Shown piece after piece: positions 33,742 through 41,825 of a stretch of 64,000 nucleotides of DNA (positions are counted from its first letter, which is position 1; every line of letters starts with the position of its first letter). The notes beneath the pieces were generated by a model. That model was given only the letters and a program-made list of their open reading frames with translations, was not told the DNA's origin and did no database searches. The stretch is from Micromonospora tulbaghiae (GTDB lineage: Bacteria > Actinomycetota > Actinomycetes > Mycobacteriales > Micromonosporaceae), in assembly GCF_900091605.1 (NCBI RefSeq), contig NZ_FMCQ01000009.1, forward strand, positions 284,343 through 348,342, in the 5' to 3' direction. A program made the position numbers and the translations under genes.

Positions 33742-35322
33742 TCAGCGGAACCGCAGGGCGGTCGGGCCCTGCACCTTGGAGCCCCGGCGCTGCTTCGCCG
33801 GCATGGCGGCGAGCTTCTCCCGCAGCTCGACGGCGTAGGCGGCGAGCGCCTCCACCAGGTCCGGCACCGACGCGTGCGGCGGCTGCACGTCGACGCGCAG
33901 GCCGAACTCGGTGGCGGTCTCCGCCGTCTTGGGCCCGATCACTGCAACAACGGTCCGCGCGTGCGGCTTCCCGGCGATACCCACGAGGTTCCGTACCGTG
34001 GACGACGAGGTGAACAGCACCGCGTCGAACCCGCCCGACTTGATCGCGTCGCGGATCTCGGCGGGCGGCGGCGCCGCCCGGACGGTCCGGTACGCGGTCA
34101 CGTCGTCGACCTCCCAGCCCCGCTCGGTCAGGCCGGCGGCCAGGGTCTCGGTGGCGATGTCGGCGCGCGGCAGCAGCACCCGGCCGACCGGGTCGAGGAT
34201 CTCGTCGTGCGGCGAGAACTCGGCCAGCAGGCCCTCGGAGGACTGCTCCCCGGAGGGGATCAGCTCGGGCTGGATGCCGAAGGCGCGGACCGCCTCGGCG
34301 GTGGCGTCACCGATGCAGGCGATCTTCACGCCGCCGAAGTGGCGGGCGTCGAGGCCGTGCTCGGCGAACTTCTCCCAGACCGCCCGGACCGCGTTCACCG
34401 AGGTGAAGATGACCCAGGCGTACCGGCCGTCGACCAGCCCCTTGACCGCCCGCTCCATCTGCGCCGGAGTGCGCGGCGGCTCGACCGCGATGGTCGGCAC
34501 CTCGCACGGGATCGCCCCGTACGCGCGCAGCCGCGCGCTCATCACGCCGGCCTGCTCCTTGGTGCGGGGCACCAGCACCTTCCAGCCGTACAGCGGGCGG
34601 TTCTCCCACCAGCTCAGCTTGTCGCGGTCGGTGACGGCCGCGCCGACGGTGAGCACCACCCGGCCGGTGAAGCCGAGCGCCGCCGCGACGAAGGAGTCCA
34701 CGCTCGACGTGGTGGTGTACTGCGTCTCGCCGGTGCCGTCGCCGGTCACCCCGACCGCTGTGGTGCCGTCGACCCCGGCGGCCAGCAGGCCGTCCCGGAC
34801 GGCGGCCAGGTCACCGGCGTCCACGGCGAGCGCCAGCGAGCCCCGGCCGACGGCCGTGGCGAGCGCCTCGAAGTCCAGCGCGGTGACGTCCTCGACGTCG
34901 GCGGCGGTGCGTACGCCCGGCAGCGGGACACCCGCGTAGGTGGCGACGCCCTCGGCCTGGCCGACGCCCGGCACCACCTCGAAGTGCGCGGCGGTACGCG
35001 CGACCGCCTGCACCTCCTTGACCACCGAGTCGTGGCCGAACGGGTCACCGGCGACCAGGTGCACGGCGTTCTGCCCGGCCCGGGCCGCGGAGATCAGCAC
35101 CTTCGCCACGTCCCCCGGTACGCCCTCGGCGGGGCTGAACTCGGCGTCGGGCCGGGCCTGGGCGCGGACGTGCGCCAGGAGCGACTCGGGTACGCCCCGG
35201 TCGTAGACCACCTGGTCGGCGTCGACCAGGGCGTCCAGCGCCCGGCGGGTCAGCAGGCCCGGGTCGCCGGGACCGGCCCCGACGAATGCGATCTGGCCTA
35301 CGGGCTTACGGGTGCGGGTCAT
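33742..35322 (-). CDS. hemD: fused degenerate SUMT (CobA-like) and uroporphyrinogen-III synthase (HemD)
   Basis: This 526-residue protein has two domains. Residues 1-240 resemble uroporphyrinogen-III C-methyltransferase (GQIAFVGAGPGDPGLLTRRA, LVAGDPFGHDSV), but the usual G-G-D-P-F-x-F-G-R-G-G-E-E substrate motif is altered, so methyltransferase activity is doubtful. Residues about 255-505 are uroporphyrinogen-III synthase (GWKVLVPRTKEQAGVMSARL, VIFTSVNAVRAVWEKF, AVLFTSSSTVRNLVGIA), which closes hydroxymethylbilane to uroporphyrinogen III. The fusion is common in actinobacteria. The ATG overlaps the hemC stop by 4 bases. Confidence 0.94.
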   Translation of the reverse strand: MTRTRKPVGQIAFVGAGPGDPGLLTRRALDALVDADQVVYDRGVPESLLAHVRAQARPDAEFSPAEGVPGDVAKVLISAARAGQNAVHLVAGDPFGHDSVVKEVQAVARTAAHFEVVPGVGQAEGVATYAGVPLPGVRTAADVEDVTALDFEALATAVGRGSLALAVDAGDLAAVRDGLLAAGVDGTTAVGVTGDGTGETQYTTTSSVDSFVAAALGFTGRVVLTVGAAVTDRDKLSWWENRPLYGWKVLVPRTKEQAGVMSARLRAYGAIPCEVPTIAVEPPRTPAQMERAVKGLVDGRYAWVIFTSVNAVRAVWEKFAEHGLDARHFGGVKIACIGDATAEAVRAFGIQPELIPSGEQSSEGLLAEFSPHDEILDPVGRVLLPRADIATETLAAGLTERGWEVDDVTAYRTVRAAPPPAEIRDAIKSGGFDAVLFTSSSTVRNLVGIAGKPHARTVVAVIGPKTAETATEFGLRVDVQPPHASVPDLVEALAAYAVELREKLAAMPAKQRRGSKVQGPTALRFR

Positions 35323-36305
35323 TCTGTGCTCCCAAGTTGCTGGGTCCCCGGGCCGGCCTGTGCGTCCTGGCCGAGGATCGAGTCGGCGCCGAGTTCGAGG
35401 AGTTCGGCGGCGAGTGCCTTGCCGATCTCCGCCGCGTCGGCGGGCGTTCCGGTGCGGGACAGCCGGAGGTCACGCGAACCGTCCGGGCTGATCACCGCAC
35501 CGCGCAGGTAGATCTCCTGATTGACGTCGCCCTCGTCGGTGGGCTCGCCTTCCGCGAGGACGGCGTACGCGGCCACGGGTGCGCTGCACCCTGCCTCCAG
35601 GGTGGCCAGCAGCGCCCGCTCCGCGGTGATCGCGGCACGGGACGGTTCGTGGTCGAGCAGCGCGAGCAGCTCGATCACGTCCTGGTCGTCGGCCCGGCAC
35701 TCGACGGCCAGCGCACCCTGAGCGGGCGCGGGCAGCATGAGCATCGGGTCGAGCGTCTCGGTGATGACGTCGGCGCGGCCGATCCGGTTGAGCCCGGCGC
35801 GGGCCAGCACGACGGCGTCGAGGTCGGCGTCCGGGCCGAGCACCCGGGCCACCCGGGTGTCGATGTTGCCCCGGATCGGGGCGACCTCCAACTGCATGCC
35901 CAGCGCGTGCAACTGGGCGATCCGGCGCAGCGCGCCGGTGCCGACGCGGGCGCCGGGCGGCAGCTCGGCGAGCGTACGGCCGTTCGTGGCCACGAGCGCG
36001 TCGCGCGGGTCCTGCCGCGGCGGTACGGCCGCGACGTGCAGGCCGGGCGCCGCTGCGGTGGGCAGGTCCTTGTACGAGTGGACGGCGAAGTCGATCTCGC
36101 CGGCGGTCAGCGCGTCGCGCAGCGCGGAGACGAACACACCGACGCCGAGCCGCTGCACCGGGGCGGTGGACCTGTCGCCGGCGGTCACCACCTCGACCAG
36201 CTCGACCGGTCGGCCGGTGGCCGCGGTGAGGGCCTCGGCGACGTGGCCGGACTGGGCCATCGCCAGGGCGCTGCCCCGGGTACCGAGGCGAAGGGGGGCG
36301 GTCAT
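35319..36305 (-). CDS. hemC: hydroxymethylbilane synthase (porphobilinogen deaminase)
   Basis: This 328-residue enzyme polymerises four porphobilinogen units. It shows LRLGTRGSALAMAQSGHVAE, HSYKDLPT, VGTGALRRIAQL and GNIDTRV, and the dipyrromethane cofactor-binding Cys is in LEAGCSAPVAAYAVL. Length and motifs are normal. The ATG overlaps the hemA stop (ATGA) and its own stop overlaps the hemD start, so translation is coupled along the operon. Confidence 0.96.
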   Translation of the reverse strand: MTAPLRLGTRGSALAMAQSGHVAEALTAATGRPVELVEVVTAGDRSTAPVQRLGVGVFVSALRDALTAGEIDFAVHSYKDLPTAAAPGLHVAAVPPRQDPRDALVATNGRTLAELPPGARVGTGALRRIAQLHALGMQLEVAPIRGNIDTRVARVLGPDADLDAVVLARAGLNRIGRADVITETLDPMLMLPAPAQGALAVECRADDQDVIELLALLDHEPSRAAITAERALLATLEAGCSAPVAAYAVLAEGEPTDEGDVNQEIYLRGAVISPDGSRDLRLSRTGTPADAAEIGKALAAELLELGADSILGQDAQAGPGTQQLGSTE

Positions 36306-37675
36306 CGCGCACCTCCGGTGGGCGGGACGTCGGCGGCGTCGAACGACGACCGGCCGTCGGAGTCGGTGGCGACCACGTCGGGAACGGTGTCGACCGGGGA
36401 CGTCTGCGGGACGTCGAGGTCGAACAGTTCGCGCAGCAGCGCCGCGTACTGGTCGCCGCCGGGCTCGGCGGCGAGCTGGCGGACCCGTACGGTCGGCTGG
36501 TGCAGCAGCCGCTGCACGACCCGGTGCACGGTGCGGGCGACCTCGGCGCGCTGGTCGTCGCTGAGGTCGGGCCGGCGCTGGCCGAGGCGGCGCAGCTCGG
36601 CGCTGACGACGTCCTCTGCCCGGCCGCGCAGCGCGGCCACCGTCGGCGCGACGTCGGCGCCGCGCAGCCAGCTCAGGAACGCCTCGACCTCGCCGGTCAC
36701 GATCCGGGCCACCTCGGCGGCGTCGGCCGCGGCCGATCCGTCGGCGAGGACGGCGGCCATCCGGTCGATGTCGATCACCTCGACGCCGGGCAGCTCGGCG
36801 ACGCCGGGCTCGACGTCGCGCGGGACGGCCAGGTCGAGCAGGACCAGCGGGCCGCGGTCGGCATCCCGGCGGGCCAGCGCCCGGGTCACCACGTCGCGGG
36901 TGAGCACCGGCTCGGTGGCGGCGGTGGCGGCGACCACGACGTCGACAGCGGCGAGCGCGGTGATCAGCTCGGCCATCGGCACGGCGGACGCGCCGTACGA
37001 CTCGGCGAGCCGGACGGCACGGGCGGCGCCCCGGTTGGTCACGGTGAGCGGGCCGGCGCCCAGCCGGGACAGCGTGGCCACGCCCAGCGAGCCCATCGCG
37101 CCCGCGCCGACAACCATCGCCGGCCGGCCGGCCAGGTCGCCGTCGAGCAGTTCGGCGGCGAGGTCGAGGGCGGCGGTGACGACGCTCTGCCCGGCCCGGT
37201 CGATGTTGGTCTCGGCGTGCGCGCGCTTGCCGACCCGAAGCGCCTGCTGCATCAGCTCGTGCAGCAGCCGCCCGGCGGAGTCGGCGCCACCGGCGGAGTG
37301 GTACGCGTCGCGGAGCTGGCCGAGGATCTGCGCCTCGCCCACCACCATCGAGTCGAGCCCGGCGGCCACCCGGAAGACGTGGTCCACGGCGGCGGCGTCG
37401 TAGTGCACGTAGAGGTGCGGGGCGAGCGCCGCCGGCTGGCAGCCGGCCTGGTCGGCCAGGACCGCGCAGATGTCACCGAGTCCGCCGTGGAACCCGGACA
37501 CGGCGGCGTAGACCTCCACCCGGTTGCAGGTGGAGACCAGGACGGCCTCGGCGACGTACGGCTGGGCGATCAGGCGGTCCAGCGTGCGGGTGAGGTCGGC
37601 GGGCGGGACGGCCAGCTGTTCCAGGGTGGCGACCGGGGCGGTGCGGTAGGACGCGCCGACGACGAGCAGTTTCAC
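36302..37675 (-). CDS. hemA: glutamyl-tRNA reductase
   Basis: This 457-residue enzyme performs the first committed step of the C5 pathway, reducing Glu-tRNA to glutamate-1-semialdehyde with NADPH. The nucleophile Cys is in AVLVSTCNRVEVYA (about residue 50). The NADPH site is PAMVVGAGAMGSLGVATLSR, and a V-shaped C-terminal dimerisation helix follows. The GTG start at 37675 overlaps the rex stop (GTGA). Being directly behind rex puts heme synthesis under redox control, as reported for Streptomyces coelicolor. The tail (SPVDTVPDVVATDSDGRSS) is extra and low-complexity. Confidence 0.96.
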   Translation of the reverse strand: MKLLVVGASYRTAPVATLEQLAVPPADLTRTLDRLIAQPYVAEAVLVSTCNRVEVYAAVSGFHGGLGDICAVLADQAGCQPAALAPHLYVHYDAAAVDHVFRVAAGLDSMVVGEAQILGQLRDAYHSAGGADSAGRLLHELMQQALRVGKRAHAETNIDRAGQSVVTAALDLAAELLDGDLAGRPAMVVGAGAMGSLGVATLSRLGAGPLTVTNRGAARAVRLAESYGASAVPMAELITALAAVDVVVAATAATEPVLTRDVVTRALARRDADRGPLVLLDLAVPRDVEPGVAELPGVEVIDIDRMAAVLADGSAAADAAEVARIVTGEVEAFLSWLRGADVAPTVAALRGRAEDVVSAELRRLGQRRPDLSDDQRAEVARTVHRVVQRLLHQPTVRVRQLAAEPGGDQYAALLRELFDLDVPQTSPVDTVPDVVATDSDGRSSFDAADVPPTGGAR

Positions 37676-38442
37676 GTGCCGATCGCCTCCTGGGTGTCGG
37701 TTGCCGCGAGTCCGCCGGGCAGGGCGGTGAGGGCGGACCCGCCGGTGGCGGGGAGCGCGGTCAGCGATGCCTTGCGGTGCTCGTGGAAGGACAGGATCTG
37801 CAGCTCGATGGCGAGGTCGACCTTGCGCACGTCGACCCCGTCCGGAACCGAGAGTACGCACGGCGCGAAGTTGAGGATGCTCGTCACGCCGACGGCGACC
37901 AACTGGTCGGCGACCGCCTGGGCGGCCGGGGCGGGGGTGGCGATGACGCCGATCGAGATCGACTCCTCGGCGACGATCTGGGGCAGCTCGTCGACGTGCC
38001 GTACGACCAGGCCGTTGATCTCTTCGCCGACGCGGGACCGGTCGGCGTCGAGCAGCGCGGCGATGCGGAACCCGCGGTTGGCGAAGCCGTCGTAGCCGGC
38101 CAGGGCGTGACCGAGATTACCCACGCCGACGAGCGCGACGGTCCGGCACTGGGTGAGCCCGAGCACCGAGGAGATCTGGTCGACCAGCAGCGCGACGTCG
38201 TAGCCGACGCCCCGGGTGCCGTACGAGCCGAGGTGGGACAGGTCCTTGCGAAGCTTCGCGGAGTTGACGCCGGCGGCGTTGGCGAGGCCCTCGCTGGACA
38301 CCGTCTCGTGCCCGGCGTCGGCGAGCACGTGCAGCGCACGCAGGTATTCCGGGAGCCGCGACACGGTCGCCTCGGGCAGGTCCGGAAGCGCCGGTACGGC
38401 ACCGGTGCGACCGGGCGCGCCTGGTTGACGGTGCTGGCTCAT
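37672..38442 (-). CDS. rex: redox-sensing repressor Rex
   Basis: This 256-residue repressor senses NADH/NAD. It has an N-terminal winged helix (SSEGLANAAGVNSAKLRKDL then SHLGSYGTRGVGYDV) and a Rossmann domain (VALVGVGNLGHALAGYDGF) for NADH, with a C-terminal domain-swapped helix (ELQILSFHEHRKASL). ATG 38442 is chosen since SQHRQPGAPG precedes the domain without further homology upstream. It is the first gene of rex-hemACDB. A near-perfect Rex operator lies about 120 bp upstream, so it represses its own operon when NADH is low. Confidence 0.95.
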   Translation of the reverse strand: MSQHRQPGAPGRTGAVPALPDLPEATVSRLPEYLRALHVLADAGHETVSSEGLANAAGVNSAKLRKDLSHLGSYGTRGVGYDVALLVDQISSVLGLTQCRTVALVGVGNLGHALAGYDGFANRGFRIAALLDADRSRVGEEINGLVVRHVDELPQIVAEESISIGVIATPAPAAQAVADQLVAVGVTSILNFAPCVLSVPDGVDVRKVDLAIELQILSFHEHRKASLTALPATGGSALTALPGGLAATDTQEAIGT

Positions 38443-38560
38443 GAGACTCCGTGCGGTGCGATCCTCGACCAGCGACGGGGGCCGGTCGTTTGGGGACTCC
38501 CGCTGGCGACCGAGATTGCCGGCTGTGCTAGCAGGGCGCGTCGGAACTACAGAGTAGGTG

Positions 38561-38580
38561 TTTGTGAAGGGGTGCACAAA
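38561..38580 (-). promoter_or_regulatory. Rex operator (ROP site)
   Basis: TTTGTGAA-N4-TGCACAAA matches the known Rex consensus TTGTGAA-N4-TTCACAA, with 7 of 8 positions symmetric in the arms. It lies in the divergent gap between rex and the sensor kinase gene, 119 bp from the rex start. NADH binding releases Rex from such sites, so the site should couple heme synthesis to respiratory state. Confidence 0.88.
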
Positions 38581-38583
38581 TCG

Positions 38584-38638
38584 CGATCTTGAAAGCTCGC
38601 GACGCGCCTTCACCTGCCCCTCCATTCCCGCAAGATCG
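38584..38638. repeat. imperfect inverted repeat ending in CGATCTTG
   Basis: CGATCTTG (38584-38591) is inverted as CAAGATCG (38631-38638) with a 39-nt spacer. The first arm continues GAAAG, the same as the element at 11426, so it may be a decayed member of that GATCTTG family. It abuts the Rex operator. The rest of the rex/kinase gap (38443-38831) has no gene. Confidence 0.5.
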
Positions 38639-38831
38639 ATCAACCGCGTCTCTCGACGGCGCGTGGCGATTATTGCTCAATCCAGACTTCCCTGACCAAT
38701 CGCGCGGGGGCCGTAGCGCTCCGTGACCGGCGTGGCGAGGCGAGTCTCACGTTTTCAGTAGGGAGAACCCCACCCCCGAAAGGCCAGCGTGCGGGATGGG
38801 TGGGCGGGGCGGGCGCCCATAGCCTCGAACC

Positions 38832-40136
38832 ATGACCGCCGCACCACTCGCCAGCGCGCCCACTCCGCTGTCTCCCGTCCAGGGCCTCCTGCGCCGCCTC
38901 GCTCGCGACACCACCTACGTGCTCGTGGGCTTCCCGCTGGCGCTCGTCAGCTTCGTGCTGGCAGTGGTGGGGATCTCACTCAGCGCCGGGCTGCTGGTGA
39001 CCACGCTCGGCCTGCCGATCCTCGCCGGCTTCCTCTACGCGGCCCGCGGGCTGGCCGACATCGAGCGGCTCCGGCTCGCCGGGGTGCTGGACCGGCCCCG
39101 GGTACGCCCGGTCTACCGCAGGCCGGAGCCGGGCGCCGGGTTCTGGCGCCGGGTGTTCACCCCGATCCGGGACGCGCAGTCGTGGCTCGACCTGCTGCAC
39201 GCCTTCGTCCGGCTGCTCGTGGCGGTGCCCACGTTCGTGCTGCTGGTGGTCTGGTGGGTGCTGGCCCTGGGCGGCACGCTCTACATCACCTACGACTGGG
39301 CCATCCCGCGTGGCGCGGACGACCAGGACCTGAGCCAGCTCCTCGGGATGGGCGACGGCGCCGGCGCGCGGATCACGCTGAACACCGCGATCGGGCTGTT
39401 CGCCCTGTTCACCCTCCCGCTGGTGGCGCGCGGCTGCGCCCGGCTCCAGGCCGGGCTGGCGTACTCGCTGCTCACCGGCGTGGCCGAGATGCGGCAGCGG
39501 ATCGTCACGCTGGAGGAGCAGAAGCGGGCCGCCGCCTCGGCCGAGGCGGTCGCGCTGCGCCGGCTGGAGCGCGACATCCACGACGGCCCGCAGCAGCGGC
39601 TGGTCCGGCTCGCCATGGACCTCGGCCGGGCCCGCCACCAGCTCGCCGCCGACCCGGAGGCGGCCCGGCAGACGCTCGACGAGGCGGTCGCGCAGACCCG
39701 GGAGACGCTGGACGAGCTGCGTGCCCTGTCCCGGGGCATCGCGCCGCCGATCCTGGTCGACCGGGGCCTGCCCAGCGCGCTCGCCGCGCTCGCGGCCCGC
39801 GCCCTGGTACCCACCGAGCTGACCGTGGACGACGACCTGGGCACCGCCGCCGGACGGCTCGACCCGGGGCTGGAGAGCACCGCGTACTTCGTGGTGGCCG
39901 AGGCCCTGACGAACGTCTCGAAGCACAGCCGGGCGACCGCCTGCCGGGTGGAGGTCACCCGGAAGGTGGGCCGGCTGGAGATCACCGTCACCGACGACGG
40001 GGCCGGAGGCGCCCACCTGGCGAAGGGGCACGGACTCAGCGGCATCGCCGACCGGGTCCGGGCGGCGGGCGGCACCCTGGAGGTGGGCAGCCCGGCCGGC
40101 GGGCCGACCCGGATCCACGCCGAACTGCCGAGGTGA
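38832..40136 (+). CDS. NarL-type sensor histidine kinase (membrane)
   Basis: This 434-residue kinase has a membrane region in the N-terminal half with four hydrophobic segments (PLALVSFVLAVVGISLSAGL, LLVAVPTFVLLVVWWVLAL and others). The HisKA_3 phospho-acceptor helix is ALRRLERDIHDGPQQRLVRL (His about residue 254). The HATPase domain has ALTNVSKHS, VTDDGAGGAH and GHGLSGIADRVRAAGG. It pairs with the LuxR-type regulator 100 bp downstream, as in LiaS/DesK-like systems. TAGCCT-CGAACC-ATG suggests a leaderless mRNA. It is divergent from rex. Confidence 0.93.
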   Translation: MTAAPLASAPTPLSPVQGLLRRLARDTTYVLVGFPLALVSFVLAVVGISLSAGLLVTTLGLPILAGFLYAARGLADIERLRLAGVLDRPRVRPVYRRPEPGAGFWRRVFTPIRDAQSWLDLLHAFVRLLVAVPTFVLLVVWWVLALGGTLYITYDWAIPRGADDQDLSQLLGMGDGAGARITLNTAIGLFALFTLPLVARGCARLQAGLAYSLLTGVAEMRQRIVTLEEQKRAAASAEAVALRRLERDIHDGPQQRLVRLAMDLGRARHQLAADPEAARQTLDEAVAQTRETLDELRALSRGIAPPILVDRGLPSALAALAARALVPTELTVDDDLGTAAGRLDPGLESTAYFVVAEALTNVSKHSRATACRVEVTRKVGRLEITVTDDGAGGAHLAKGHGLSGIADRVRAAGGTLEVGSPAGGPTRIHAELPR

Positions 40137-40238
40137 CCCGGTTCGCCCGGACTCCGGGCCGACGCGCGGTGGCGCGGCGCGCCCGGTGTCCGGGCCGCCG
40201 GGCCGGCACGGGGTCCGGGCGTGATAGACACCGGAGCC

Positions 40239-40895
40239 ATGCGGGTGGTGATCGCGGACGACGCCGTACTGCTCCGGGAGGGGCTGGTCCGGCTGCTGAC
40301 CGAGTACGGGCACGAGGTGGTGGCGGCCGTCGGTGACGGTGACGCGCTGGTCGAGGCGGTGGTGGCGCACCGGCCCGACGTCTCGGTGGTGGACGTGCGG
40401 ATGCCGCCGTCACACACCGACGAGGGACTGCGCGCCGCGGTGGAGGCCCGCCGCCGGGTTCCTGGTACGCCGATCCTGGTGCTGTCCCAGTACGTCGAGG
40501 TGTCGTACGCCGACGACCTGCTCGACACCGCGGGCGGGGCCGGCGGCGGGATCGGCTACCTGCTCAAGGACCGGGTCGCCGCGATCGACGAGTTCCTGGA
40601 CGGACTGGCCCGGGTGGCGGCCGGCGGCACCGTGCTCGACCCGGAGGTGATCAGCCAGTTGCTGGTCCGGCGGCGCCGCGACGATCCGCTGGGGTCGCTG
40701 ACGCCGCGCGAGCGCGAGGTGCTGGCGCTGATGGCCGAGGGCCGCTCGAACACCGCCATCGCCCGGACGCTCGTGGTCAGCGACGGCGCGGTCGAGAAGC
40801 ACGTCCGCAACATCTTCACCAAGCTCGACCTGCCCCCGGACGCGACCACTCACCACCGCCGCGTCCTGGCCGTCCTGGCCCACCTGCGCGCCTGA
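40239..40895 (+). CDS. NarL/LuxR-family response regulator
   Basis: This 218-residue regulator has a receiver domain (RVVIADDAVLLREGLVRLL, phospho-Asp in SVVDVRMPP, LLKDRV near the switch Lys) and a C-terminal LuxR HTH (SLTPREREVLALMAEGRSNT then AIARTLVVSDGAVEKHVRNI). ATG at 40239 opens directly on the receiver. It is the partner of the upstream sensor kinase. Its stop lies inside a small hairpin (CCTGACC-AGGC-GGTCAGG, 40891-40909) shared with the convergent HAD gene. Confidence 0.94.
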   Translation: MRVVIADDAVLLREGLVRLLTEYGHEVVAAVGDGDALVEAVVAHRPDVSVVDVRMPPSHTDEGLRAAVEARRRVPGTPILVLSQYVEVSYADDLLDTAGGAGGGIGYLLKDRVAAIDEFLDGLARVAAGGTVLDPEVISQLLVRRRRDDPLGSLTPREREVLALMAEGRSNTAIARTLVVSDGAVEKHVRNIFTKLDLPPDATTHHRRVLAVLAHLRA

Positions 40896-40904
40896 CCAGG
40901 CGGG

Positions 40905-41555
40905 TCAGGTGAGCGTGCGGGCCAGTGTCACCGCCTCGGTGAGCGTGTCGGCGGCCGGGTGGCCGCTGCCGCGCAGCCGGTCCGGGTCGGACAGGCCCCC
41001 GGTGTAGAGGACACAGCGGGCGCCGACCGAGGCGGCCGCGTCGGCGTCGTCGATCGAGTCGCCGATCAGCACCACCTCGTGCCCGCCCAGCCCCAGCTCG
41101 GCCAGGTGCTTCTCCAGCCACTCGGCCTTGCGCCCGCCGCCGACTGCGGCGCGCAGCCCGTCCACCCGCCGGAAGTGCGGGGTCAGCCCGTACGTGTGCA
41201 CGGTCGGCACCAGCTCGTCGTGGAACCACATGGACAGCAGCGACTGGCTGCCCTCCCAGGACTCGATCGCGGCGGTGGCGTCGGCGGCCAGGGCGCACGT
41301 GGTCAGTCCGGCCCGGTACGCGTCGTGGAAGACCCGGTCGAGCACGCCGAACGCGTCGGCGTCGACGGCCCGGCCGAGCATCTCGGCGTAGTAGTCGGCG
41401 ATCGGCCGCCGGAACCGTACCCGGTGCTCGGCCGCGGTGACCGCCGGTCCGCCGGCGCTGGCGAAGGCGACGTTCGTGGCCTGGACCACCAGGTCGAGGT
41501 CGTCGAGGAGTGTTCCGTTCCAGTCCCACACGAGGTGGCGTCGCATACCCGTCAC
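40905..41555 (-). CDS. HAD-superfamily phosphatase
   Basis: This 216-residue hydrolase has motif I LVWDWNGTLLDDLDL (nucleophile DWNGT, where most relatives have DxDGT), Lys in GGRKAEWLEKHLAEL and motif IV VVLIGDSIDDADAAASVGA. It resembles phosphoglycolate phosphatase/PGMB-like HAD proteins; the substrate is unknown. The GTG start at 41555 sits 6 nt after TATGGT, a leaderless pattern; an ATG three codons later is an alternative. Confidence 0.88.
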   Translation of the reverse strand: MTGMRRHLVWDWNGTLLDDLDLVVQATNVAFASAGGPAVTAAEHRVRFRRPIADYYAEMLGRAVDADAFGVLDRVFHDAYRAGLTTCALAADATAAIESWEGSQSLLSMWFHDELVPTVHTYGLTPHFRRVDGLRAAVGGGRKAEWLEKHLAELGLGGHEVVLIGDSIDDADAAASVGARCVLYTGGLSDPDRLRGSGHPAADTLTEAVTLARTLT

Positions 41556-41570
41556 CCGAGCACCATAGTG

Positions 41571-41825
41571 CTAGAGCTGCGGCGTGGTCAGATCGCGCAG
41601 CAGCCGGTCCTCCTCGACCCGCCAGTAGCCGTGCTCCTTGCCGTCGAGCAGCACCACCGGCAGCCGGTCGCCGTAGTCGCGCTCCATCTCCAGGTCGCCG
41701 GTCACGTCCCGTTCCACCCAGCGGTCGCCGGTGACCGCCACCACCCGGTCGAGCGCGGCCTTCGCGTCGTCGCACAGGTGGCAGCCGGGCCGGGTGATCA
41801 GGATGAGCCTCGGGTCACTGGACAT
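41571..41825 (-). CDS. glutaredoxin-like thiol-disulfide protein
   Basis: An 84-residue thioredoxin-fold protein. It starts LILITRPGCHLCDDAKAALD, with a CxxC active site (CHLC), and the cis-Pro region is RLPVVLLDGKEH. The family (DUF836-type glutaredoxin) occurs next to heme and redox genes in many actinobacteria. Its ATG overlaps the end of the acyl-CoA ligase gene by 11 bases, so it is the downstream gene of that operon. It is small and without a signal, so cytoplasmic. Confidence 0.9.
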   Translation of the reverse strand: MSSDPRLILITRPGCHLCDDAKAALDRVVAVTGDRWVERDVTGDLEMERDYGDRLPVVLLDGKEHGYWRVEEDRLLRDLTTPQL

